Shown piece after piece: positions 8,614-15,458 of a DNA stretch of 64,000 nucleotides. A program made the translations under genes and the position numbers. This DNA comes from Polaromonas sp. JS666 (GTDB taxonomy: Bacteria > Pseudomonadota > Gammaproteobacteria > Burkholderiales > Burkholderiaceae_C): positions 1-64,000 of the forward strand of contig NZ_FNHX01000012.1 in assembly GCF_900103405.1 (NCBI RefSeq), written 5' to 3'. Position 1 is the first letter of the stretch; the number at the start of each line of letters is the position of its first letter. The notes beneath the pieces are model-generated. The model saw nothing but the letters and a program-made list of their open reading frames with translations. It had not been told where the DNA came from and searched no databases.

Positions 8614-9261
8614 TTAGAGTTGGGTGGCGGTGTAGGTCACGCGGCCGTTTTTGGCGACCGAGCCGCCATAAGTACCGGCGGCGGGAATGTTGGCGTTGAG
8701 GTAGCTGTAAGTCCACTTTCCCTCGACACGCACCAGGCGGTTGGTGGCGGTCAGTGTGGTGGCCGTACCGTTGCCGCCGGAGGCGCCGGTATTGAAGGCC
8801 GGATGGGTGATGGCCGCGTTGGTGAAGCCCGAGGTGGTGGCGGCCAGGGCAGCGCCCGTGACGCCGATCTGGCTCCAGGGAATGGTCTCGGTCGTGACGC
8901 CGTTGTTCAGCGGGCCGGTGGTCGCTGAATTGAGGCTGATGTTGCCGCCGTTGCCGTAGACCCGCACCGTCACGGCGCCGGCCGTCAGGTCGCCGCCCAC
9001 GCCGGCAATGGCGCTGGCGTCGCCCACATTGGCTGCCGGCACCGTGAAGGTGGGGGCGTCTATGGTGGCCGTGGTGGAGGTGTTGCCGGCGCTGGTGCCG
9101 ACCCGCAGAAACAGGACTTGCGGAATGGTGATGGTGAAATCCAGGCGCGCCGTCGCGGTCGAGCCGGTGGTTGCCGGCGTGGTGAAGGTGGATTCAGCCT
9201 GGGCCGGCATGGACGCCAGGCCGGCGAGGCCCAGGCTGGTGAGTGCAATGATTTTTTTCAT
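8614..9261 (-). CDS. Exported subunit-like protein, tandem paralog A (first gene of operon)
   Basis: A 215-aa protein. The start is fixed at ATG 9261 by GAGGAA seven bases upstream and by the signal peptide (MKKIIALTSLGLAGL..., ending AQAES); the frame is open to 9594, but that extension overlaps the divergent gene at 9487. The mature part is near-identical to paralog B over long stretches, including AANVGDASAIAGVGGDLTAG and the C-terminal RVTYTATQL, while signal peptide and residues ~25-60 differ more. Only 21 bp separate it from paralog B. No cysteine is present. It probably leads the operon, with a promoter in the AT-richer 9262-9400 region shared divergently with the VTT-domain gene. Confidence 0.78.
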   Translation of the reverse strand: MKKIIALTSLGLAGLASMPAQAESTFTTPATTGSTATARLDFTITIPQVLFLRVGTSAGNTSTTATIDAPTFTVPAANVGDASAIAGVGGDLTAGAVTVRVYGNGGNISLNSATTGPLNNGVTTETIPWSQIGVTGAALAATTSGFTNAAITHPAFNTGASGGNGTATTLTATNRLVRVEGKWTYSYLNANIPAAGTYGGSVAKNGRVTYTATQL

Positions 9262-9486
9262 GAAATTCCTCGGACGCAATGAAAGGCAAACGGGGATGGC
9301 GGAACTCGAAAAGCGCTGAATCGAGATTAGCGACATTTGTTGCGAAGTTGTAAGCAATGGTCCGTGCAAAGACAATCCTTGTTTTTTTGAGGCGCAAGTT
9401 TTGCGGCTCGGAGAGCCCCGGCCGCGTGGATTGCGGGCGCCTAGAATCGGCTGGAAACTTCCGGCAAACGCCACAAGACCCTCCAG

Positions 9487-10053
9487 ATGCACCGCTTCAA
9501 ACGCCTCGTCGCCGTGCTGGCTTTTCTGGGCCTGCTGCTGGCGGTGTTCCAGCTCTCGGGCCTGCGGGACAACTTCAGCCTGGCCTTTTTGCACCAGAAG
9601 TTTTTGGACAACGAGGCCAGCGGGCTGTTGATCTTTATCGCGCTGTTCGCGCTGGGCAACCTGGTCCAGATCCCGGGCTGGATATTCCTGGCGGCCGCGG
9701 TGCTGGCGCTGGGCGAAGCTTGGGGCGGCGTGGCGACCTACGTTGCGGCGGTGATCTCATGCGCCTTTACCTTCTGGCTGATACGCCTGCTGGGCGGTGA
9801 TGCCTTGCGGCAGATCAAAGGCCGCTGGGTGCAAGGCGTGCTCGTGCAACTCGATGCGCGGCCTGTGGCCGGCATTGTGTTGCTGCGCACCTTGCTGCAG
9901 ACCGCACCGGCGCTGAACTATGCGCTGGCGATGTCGGGCGTGAAGTTTCGCGACTACTTATTAGGGACCCTGCTGGGATTGCCGTTGCCCATCGCGCTGT
10001 ACTGCGTGTTTTTTGACTACCTGGCGCGGGTGCTCAAGGTGCCGGGGTATTGA
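9487..10053 (+). CDS. VTT-domain (TVP38/TMEM64, DedA-like) inner-membrane protein
   Basis: A 188-aa integral membrane protein. Hydrophobic segments lie at about residues 8-24, 45-68, 74-100 and 155-182. The conserved region with FALGNLVQIPGWIFLAAAVLALG and the later LRTLLQTAPALNYALAMSGVKFRDY matches the VTT/SNARE-associated core (re-entrant loop followed by R-x(n)-P-x-NY). Members of this superfamily act in lipid or small-molecule transport across the inner membrane; the substrate here is unknown. Its 3' end overlaps the convergent macrodomain gene by 20 bp. Confidence 0.82.
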   Translation: MHRFKRLVAVLAFLGLLLAVFQLSGLRDNFSLAFLHQKFLDNEASGLLIFIALFALGNLVQIPGWIFLAAAVLALGEAWGGVATYVAAVISCAFTFWLIRLLGGDALRQIKGRWVQGVLVQLDARPVAGIVLLRTLLQTAPALNYALAMSGVKFRDYLLGTLLGLPLPIALYCVFFDYLARVLKVPGY

Positions 10054-10552
10054 GTATTCGCTCGTAAACCGCGAGGTCCTGCTCCGAGAAGCAGCAGAAC
10101 ACCACCTCGTTGATGGAGGAGGGCTGCTGCAAAGCCAGGCGCACGCTCTCCACCGCGACCTGGGCCGCCAGTTCGATGGGATAGCCGTAAATGCCGGTGC
10201 TGATGCTGGGGAAGGCCAGCGAAGCGACCGCTTTGGCTGCTGCGATCTCCATGGAGCGCCTGTAGCAGGAGGCCAGCAGCTCGGGTTCGCCGTTGTTGCC
10301 GCCGCGCCAGACCGGGCCTACCGTGTGGATGATGTATTTCGCGGGGAGCTTGTAGCCCTTGGTGGCTTTGGCCTCACCAGTCTTGCAGCCGCCCAGCAGC
10401 CGGCACCCGTGGACCAGTTCGGGGCCGGCGGCGCGGTGGATCGCGCCGTCGACACCGCCGCCGCCCAGCAGCGACGAATTGGCGGCATTGACGATGGCGT
10501 CAAGCTGCAATTTGGTGATGTCGGCCTGGACGGCCCGGAGTATGGCGGGCAT
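10034..10552 (-). CDS. Macrodomain protein, probable O-acetyl-ADP-ribose deacetylase
   Basis: About 172 aa from ATG 10552 (an upstream in-frame start at 10618 is less likely). The protein is a single macrodomain: the ADP-ribose-binding motif DAIVNAANSSLLGGGGVDG-like run lies at residues ~19-38, followed by AIHRAAGPEL, the YIIHTVGPVW strand, and the SISTGIYGYP phosphate loop near 120. These match the YmdB/MacroD group, which hydrolyses O-acetyl-ADP-ribose and removes mono-ADP-ribose. It sits between a VTT protein and an ABC-importer operon without obvious functional link. Confidence 0.88.
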   Translation of the reverse strand: MPAILRAVQADITKLQLDAIVNAANSSLLGGGGVDGAIHRAAGPELVHGCRLLGGCKTGEAKATKGYKLPAKYIIHTVGPVWRGGNNGEPELLASCYRRSMEIAAAKAVASLAFPSISTGIYGYPIELAAQVAVESVRLALQQPSSINEVVFCCFSEQDLAVYERILNTPAP

Positions 10553-10591
10553 GGCGGATTTCTTGGGATTGGCGGGCGTGGACAAGCAGGA

Positions 10592-10609
10592 GGCCCGCAA
10601 ATGCGGGCC
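10592..10609 (-). terminator. Hairpin after the amino-acid ABC operon
   Basis: GGCCCGC (10592-10598) pairs with GCGGGCC (10603-10609) around a 4-base loop, just beyond the stop of the ABC ATPase gene (minus strand, 10615). A T-run is lacking, so it could be Rho-assisted or only an mRNA-stabilising hairpin. Confidence 0.45.
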
Positions 10610-10614
10610 ACCGC

Positions 10615-11346
10615 TCACAAGACCTTGCTCAAAAAGCGCTGGGTGCGCTCTTCCCTGGGGTTGTCGAAGATTTCGGCCGGCGAGCCTTCCTCGATCACCA
10701 GGCCTTCGTCGATGAACATCACACGGTCGGCCACCTGGCGGGCAAAACCCATTTCGTGGGTGACGACCACCATGGTCATGCCTTCTTCGGCCAGGGCCTG
10801 CATGACGGCCAGTACCTCGCCGACCATTTCGGGGTCCAGCGCGGAGGTGGGCTCGTCGAACAGCATGATGCGCGGCTGCATGGCCAGCGCGCGAGCGATC
10901 GCCACGCGCTGCTGCTGTCCGCCGGAGAGCTGGTTGGGATAGGCGTCTATCTTGTCGAGCAGCCCGACCTTGATGAGCAGTTCGCTGGCGCGGTTGCGCG
11001 CTTCCAGGGCGGTGAGCTTGCGCACCTTGGTGGGGGCCAGCGTGATGTTCTCCAGCACGGTCTTGTGCGGGAACAGGTTAAAGCGCTGGAACACCATGCC
11101 GATTTCGGAGCGCAGGGCGTCGACGTCGGTTTTGGGTTCATGCACCGAGACGCCGTGCACCAGCACTTCGCCGCCGCTGGCTTCTTCGAGGCCGTTGAGG
11201 CAGCGCAAGAAAGTGCTTTTGCCGGAGCCGGACGGGCCTATGACGCAGACGACTTCGGTGGCCTTGATGGCGCAGTCGATGCCGCGCAGCACCGGGGTGT
11301 GACCAAACTGTTTGGTCAGCCGGTTAACGCGAATCACCTCGTCCAT
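10615..11346 (-). CDS. Polar amino-acid ABC transporter, ATP-binding subunit (GlnQ/HisP type)
   Basis: A 243-aa ATPase of a PAAT-type importer. Walker A is GPSGSGKS (~residues 33-40), the Q-loop is VFQRFNLFPH, the signature is LSGGQQQR, and Walker B is IMLFDEPTSALDPE, followed by the H-loop VVTHEMGFA. I choose ATG 11346 (MDEVIRV) because TGGAGG lies 7-12 bases upstream; an in-frame ATG at 11370 would add 8 residues. The gene overlaps the permease by 23 bp. Third gene of the binding protein - permease - ATPase operon. Confidence 0.92.
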   Translation of the reverse strand: MDEVIRVNRLTKQFGHTPVLRGIDCAIKATEVVCVIGPSGSGKSTFLRCLNGLEEASGGEVLVHGVSVHEPKTDVDALRSEIGMVFQRFNLFPHKTVLENITLAPTKVRKLTALEARNRASELLIKVGLLDKIDAYPNQLSGGQQQRVAIARALAMQPRIMLFDEPTSALDPEMVGEVLAVMQALAEEGMTMVVVTHEMGFARQVADRVMFIDEGLVIEEGSPAEIFDNPREERTQRFLSKVL

Positions 11347-12091
11347 AACGAGCCTCCAGTTTCTTGACAAGGTAAGCCAGGCCCAGCGTCAGCACCCAGT
11401 ACATGACGGAGATGGTGAGGTAGGGTTCCCAATAGCGTGAGTAGGCGCCGGCGACGGTGCGCGCGGCGTAGGCGAGTTCGGCCAGACCAATGGCCGAGAT
11501 CAGCGACGAGTCTTTCAGCAGCGAGATCGCGTTGTTGCCCAGGGGCGGCAGCATGCGGCGAAAGGCCTGGGGCAGCACCACGTGGTACATGGTGCGAGGG
11601 AAGGACATGCCCAGCGAACGCGAGGCCTCGACCTGGCCCTTGTCGATGGACTGGATGCCGGCGCGGAAGATCTCGGAGATGTAGGCGCCGGCATTGAGCG
11701 TGAGGGCCACGATGCCGGAGAGGAAAGCGCCGTAGTTCTGCTTGATGTTGCGCGCGGCTTCACCCGAGATGACCAGGCCGTCGGACGGGTTGATGAACAG
11801 CGGCAGCACGGCGAAGTGGATCAGCAGGATCTGCACGAACAGCGGGGTGCCGCGGAAAAAACTGACGTAGACGGTGGCCGGCCAGCGCAGCGCGTATTTG
11901 CAGATCGCGCGTGCGGGCGAGTGGCGGGATTCCGCCACGCGCGCCATGCCGATGGCCAGGCCCAGCAGCGTGCCCTGCACGATGCAGATCAGCGTGACCA
12001 TGATGGTCATCTGCAGGCCGCGCCAGAACAGCACGCCGTATTCCGCGATGATGTCGGCCCTGAACCAGCCGAACCAGAGGACTTGCTCCAT
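11324..12091 (-). CDS. Polar amino-acid ABC transporter permease
   Basis: A 255-aa inner-membrane permease of the HisM/GlnP family. Hydrophobic segments flank the conserved EAA loop (AGIQSIDKGQVEASRSLGMS, about residues 145-165), which contacts the ATPase. The FRGTPLFVQILLIHF motif near residue 85 is characteristic of this family. Only one permease gene is present, so the complex probably contains a homodimer. It lies 20 bp downstream of the binding-protein stop. Confidence 0.92.
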   Translation of the reverse strand: MEQVLWFGWFRADIIAEYGVLFWRGLQMTIMVTLICIVQGTLLGLAIGMARVAESRHSPARAICKYALRWPATVYVSFFRGTPLFVQILLIHFAVLPLFINPSDGLVISGEAARNIKQNYGAFLSGIVALTLNAGAYISEIFRAGIQSIDKGQVEASRSLGMSFPRTMYHVVLPQAFRRMLPPLGNNAISLLKDSSLISAIGLAELAYAARTVAGAYSRYWEPYLTISVMYWVLTLGLAYLVKKLEARYGRGDSR

Positions 12092-12111
12092 GACGGGGAA
12101 GTCTCAGCGTT

Positions 12112-12879
12112 TTATTGCGCGGGCAACGCGGGTGCGTCGGCCTGGAACCATTTTTTGTAAATGGTGGCGTAGCTGCCGTCGGCCTTGACGGCGGCCAGGC
12201 CCGCGTTGAGCTTGACCAGCAAGTCCTTGTTGCCCTGCTTCACGACGATGCCGAAGTATTCCTTGGGAAAGCTCGCGTCGCTGACGGTCTTGAGCTGCTT
12301 GTGTTCCTGGGTGCGGAAGGCGATCACGCCGTTGTCGCCGATGGCGGCATCCAGGCCGTTGTTGGCCAGCTCGGAGATCACCACGGGGGTGCTTTCAAAG
12401 CGGCGGATGTCGGGGTTGGTCTTGCCGAACTCGCGGGAAGCCATGTCGTCGCCGGTGCTGCCGGTGACCACGCCGATTTTTTTGCCGGCCAGGTCCTTCA
12501 GGCCCTTGGCGGTGCTGTTGCTGTGCACGGCGATCAGCTGGCGCGCTTCGAAGTAGGGGGTGGTGAAGTCGTAGGACTGCTTGCGCTTGTCGTTGATGGT
12601 GACGCCGGAGATGACCAGGTCCACGTCGCCGTTGTTCAGGGCCGCGAAGATGCCGGTCCAGGGGGTGTTGACGATCTTGATCTGCAGGCCGGCCTTCTGG
12701 GCGATGGCCTTGATCATGTCCACGTCGTAGCCGACGATTTCCTTGGTCGGGCTTTCATAGGCAAAGGGGCGGTAGGTGGCGCTGGAGCCGACGACCAGCT
12801 CTTTGTTCTGTGCCTGGGCGGTGCCGCAGGCGAGGATGAGCAGGCCGGCGGTGGCGGCGATCTTGTTCAGGAAATTCAT
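12112..12879 (-). CDS. Amino-acid ABC transporter periplasmic substrate-binding protein
   Basis: 255 aa from ATG 12879, with a signal peptide (residues 1-23, ending AQAQ). The fold is SBP family 3: ELVVGSSATYRPFAYES near the N-terminus, GYDVDMIKAIAQKAG, and DLVISGVTINDKRKQSYDFTTPY-like signature around residues 85-105. A family-3 Arg normally binds the amino-acid carboxylate; here R88 in NDKRKQ is a conserved position after the signature rather than proof of ligand. The substrate is likely a polar amino acid (glutamine/glutamate/arginine type), not resolved by eye. First gene of the three-gene operon. Confidence 0.92.
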   Translation of the reverse strand: MNFLNKIAATAGLLILACGTAQAQNKELVVGSSATYRPFAYESPTKEIVGYDVDMIKAIAQKAGLQIKIVNTPWTGIFAALNNGDVDLVISGVTINDKRKQSYDFTTPYFEARQLIAVHSNSTAKGLKDLAGKKIGVVTGSTGDDMASREFGKTNPDIRRFESTPVVISELANNGLDAAIGDNGVIAFRTQEHKQLKTVSDASFPKEYFGIVVKQGNKDLLVKLNAGLAAVKADGSYATIYKKWFQADAPALPAQ

Positions 12880-13043
12880 AGTCAGTGTCCAGAAAAGGAA
12901 GGGGAAAAGTGCTTGCCGGCCCGTGCGGGGAGGCAAAAAGCGAAAGTAGCCAATGGTAACGCCTGCAAAAGCCGTGCCCGGCGGCCGGCGGGCAGGGTTT
13001 TCGCGAGGAGGGGATGGACGGCGGGGAAAAAGCGGCTAAAGGA

Positions 13044-13060
13044 GGGCCCAAAGCGGGCCC
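13044..13060 (-). terminator. Probable terminator of the dienelactone hydrolase gene
   Basis: GGGCCC (13044-13049) pairs with GGGCCC (13055-13060), loop AAAGC; on the minus strand it is followed by TTTAGCCGCTTTTT. It lies 8 bp past the hydrolase stop. Confidence 0.5.
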
Positions 13061-13067
13061 CCGGGGG

Positions 13068-13958
13068 TCAGGACCTCAGTTGCCGGTTGAAAAATGCGAT
13101 GGTGCGTTCCCAGGCCAGCTTGGCGGCGGCCGCGTCGTAGCGCGGTGTGGTGTCGTTGTTGAAGCCGTGCTGGGTGCCGGGGTACTGGTAGGCGGTGTAG
13201 CTGGCGCCGGCCGCCTTCAGGGCCGCCTCGTAGGTCGGCCACGAGGCGTTGATGCGCTCGTCGACCGCCGCGAAATGGATCAGCAGCGGCGTTTTGACCT
13301 TGGCGGCGTCTTCGGCCGGCGGCTGGTTGCCGTAAAAAGGCACGGCGGCGTTGAGTTCGGGCAGGCGGGTGGTCAGGGTATGCGTCATGCCGCCGCCGTA
13401 GCAGAAGCCGACCACGCCCAGCTTGCCGCTGCAGTCGTCGCGGCCTTTCAGGTAGGTGACGGCGGCCACGAAGTCCTCGACGCACTTGCGCTGGTCGAGC
13501 TTGGCGAACAGTTCGCGCGCCTTGTCCTCGTCGCCGGGGTAGCCGCCCAGCGGCGTCAGGGCATCGGGCGCGAAGGCGATGAAGTTGTCCAGCGCCAGCC
13601 GGCGCGTGATGTCTTCTATATGGGGGTTGAGGCCGCGGTTCTCGTGGATGACCAGCACGGCGGGCAGCTTGCCGGCTGCGCTGGCCGGTTTCGCGAGGTA
13701 GCCCTTGACGGTGCCGGTTCCGGCGGAAGAGGGGTAGCTGACGCTTTCGGTCTTGATGCGCCGGTCGTCCCTGGCGACTTGCTGCCCTGCGGCAAAGTTG
13801 GGGCTCAGGGCGGCCAGCAGGGCCGTGGCCGTCATGCCGGCGGTGGCGAACTTCTGGGCGCGCTCCAGGAAGCCGCGCCGGTCCAGGGTGCCGTGCACAT
13901 AGGCGTCAAACAGAATCAGCAGTTCCTGGTCAAAGTCCTGGGCAGTCTTCATCGGCAT
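13068..13958 (-). CDS. Dienelactone hydrolase family protein
   Basis: 296 aa from ATG 13958 (GGGAG upstream). An N-terminal segment of ~60 residues precedes a hydrophobic AGMTATALLAALSP stretch, suggesting export or membrane anchoring. The alpha/beta-hydrolase domain follows. The Cys nucleophile is in GFCYGGG (~residue 176), the Asp in AAVDERIN and the His in GTQHGF, the Cys-Asp-His triad of carboxymethylenebutenolidases; HENRGLNPH carries the conserved Glu. Many such proteins of this length (YghX-like) have unknown substrates, so dienelactone activity is not assured. Monocistronic by position. Confidence 0.87.
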   Translation of the reverse strand: MPMKTAQDFDQELLILFDAYVHGTLDRRGFLERAQKFATAGMTATALLAALSPNFAAGQQVARDDRRIKTESVSYPSSAGTGTVKGYLAKPASAAGKLPAVLVIHENRGLNPHIEDITRRLALDNFIAFAPDALTPLGGYPGDEDKARELFAKLDQRKCVEDFVAAVTYLKGRDDCSGKLGVVGFCYGGGMTHTLTTRLPELNAAVPFYGNQPPAEDAAKVKTPLLIHFAAVDERINASWPTYEAALKAAGASYTAYQYPGTQHGFNNDTTPRYDAAAAKLAWERTIAFFNRQLRS

Positions 13959-14282
13959 GGCGGCTCCCGCAAAAAGCCCAGCATAGCGATTCAAGCGCCG
14001 CCTGGCAAAGGGTGCTGCCCGCGACACGCCAGCAACGTCGGCCACAGCCCCGGCTTGCTATGAAACAGATAGCTGCCGGTGCCCGTGCCGGCTGGGCCGG
14101 GGAGTGCTGTTATGCGGCCGGCCGATGGAAAGCCGGAAAAAACCTGCTTTAATAGCGGCTTGGGCCGCCGCGGCTTCAATTGACACGGCGGGCTTTCTGT
14201 GACTCACTGGGCCTGCCGGGGCCGTCCAGCCGCGGCTGCCTTCAGGCGGCCGCGCCCCCCAAATCATGAGGAGAACCGCATC

Positions 14283-15089
14283 TTGAACCTGATTTCATGG
14301 CTGATGGCATTGCTGGGCGTGGCCGTGGGCGCGCTGGCCGGCATCCTTCTGTACGCCCGCTGGTTGCGGCAACAGGCGAGTGAAAGGCTGCGTATCCCCA
14401 AAAAATGGCCGCTGGCCGCGCGCGGGATCGTGACCGACGACGAACACGAGGTCTGGAAATGGCTGCGCAGCGCTTTCCCCGAGCATGCGGTCATGCTCAA
14501 GCTGCCGGTGCTGCGCTTCACGATTCCGACCGAAAAAGACAAGGACAAGGAAAAAAACAAGGAAAAGAAGGAGCGCCTGCTTGAATTGCTCAACGGCGTC
14601 TACACAACCTTCACCATCTGCACGCTGGACGGCACGGTGGTGGGCTGCGTCGACCTGCGCGGCAAGCGCGACGTGAGCCGGGCCAGCCGGGAGCTCAAGG
14701 AGACCCTGCTGTCCGATTGCGGCGTCGCCTACACCACCATCAAGGCCGGCCGGCCACCCACCGTGAGCGCCATGCGCGCGGCTTTCCTGGGCGAAATCCC
14801 CGAGGAGCTGATGGAGGAGCACCAGGAAACGCGCGGCGGCGACAGCAGCTTCCACGCCGACCTGGAGTCTTTCACCCGCGAGCGCAAGCGGGCCGCCAAG
14901 GACGCCGCGCTCAAGGAGCTCAACAAGGAAACCAAGCAGGAGGCCGCCCAGGCGGCCGCCAACCGCGACATTGGGTTCAACCCGGACGGCACAGGCGGCC
15001 TTCGCATCGACAAGAACAACCGCTTTTCGACCAACTGGGAAGACTCCTTCATCGAGCCCGCGGACGCGCGGCCGGCCAAGCTCGAATAA
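14283..15089 (+). CDS. Membrane-anchored DUF2726-like protein
   Basis: 268 aa from TTG 14283, chosen because AGGAGA lies at 14269-14274 and because it yields a clean N-terminal membrane helix (LNLISWLMALLGVAVGALAGILL-like, residues 1-23). Next comes a KDKDKEKNKEKKER charged segment (~80-96). The central region (~60-180: PVLRFTI, CTLDGTVVGCVDLRG, LLSDCGVAYTTIKAG) resembles DUF2726, a nuclease-fold-like domain of unknown function. The C-terminal third is a charged, Lys/Glu-rich probable coiled coil. It is upstream of the HNH gene with an 87-bp gap. The function is unknown; the DUF2726 match is by eye only. Confidence 0.6.
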   Translation: MNLISWLMALLGVAVGALAGILLYARWLRQQASERLRIPKKWPLAARGIVTDDEHEVWKWLRSAFPEHAVMLKLPVLRFTIPTEKDKDKEKNKEKKERLLELLNGVYTTFTICTLDGTVVGCVDLRGKRDVSRASRELKETLLSDCGVAYTTIKAGRPPTVSAMRAAFLGEIPEELMEEHQETRGGDSSFHADLESFTRERKRAAKDAALKELNKETKQEAAQAAANRDIGFNPDGTGGLRIDKNNRFSTNWEDSFIEPADARPAKLE

Positions 15090-15176
15090 GGGCGGGTTCA
15101 TGAGTTCGGCCTTCCAGCGGGCGTCGGCCCCGGCACGCCCCCGGCCCCCGCGGCCCGCCGCCATGAAAACACCATC

Positions 15177-15458
15177 GTGAGCAGGCTGGGCCATACCCGG
15201 GACAAGATCTACAAGACCGTGGCGCGGCAGCTGCACGGCGTGGTGCCCTGCTGGGTCTGCGGCGAACATGTCACGCCCCAGGCCGCGACGCTGGAACACA
15301 TCAAGCCCTTGAGCGAGGGCGGCAACAGCCACGTGGAAAACCTCGCCATCAGCCATGAAGTCTGCAACGGCCGGCGCCACGCCGCCGGTGTGGTGCCGGC
15401 TTCGGCCGCCGCGCCGGGGCGGGTGCTCAGGCGCACTGACCCTGGCGTTTGCGCATGA
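15177..15458 (+). CDS. Small HNH endonuclease-like protein
   Basis: A 93-aa protein starting at GTG 15177; an ATG at 15163 in another frame terminates at once. CWVCG near residue 25 gives a zinc-type CxxC. LEHIKPLSEGG (residues ~39-49) and HVENLAISHEVCN (~52-64) form the HNH beta-beta-alpha nuclease motif. Stand-alone proteins of this sort are common, and many have no known target. Its stop overlaps the start codon of the histidine kinase (ATGA at 15455-15458), so the two are translationally coupled, an unusual pairing. The residues after about 70 are Ala/Pro-rich and probably disordered. Confidence 0.65.
   Translation: MSRLGHTRDKIYKTVARQLHGVVPCWVCGEHVTPQAATLEHIKPLSEGGNSHVENLAISHEVCNGRRHAAGVVPASAAAPGRVLRRTDPGVCA

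Larger units (their letters stand above)
7942..9261 (-). repeat. Tandem gene duplication (paralogs A and B)
   Basis: The two adjacent genes share long near-identical DNA tracts. For example, 8135-8190 matches 8795-8850 and 8280-8365 matches 8940-9025 with only a few substitutions. Similarity falls off in the signal-peptide region and in a short segment around 8225-8260 / 8885-8920. The pattern suggests recent duplication or ongoing gene conversion. Confidence 0.8.
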
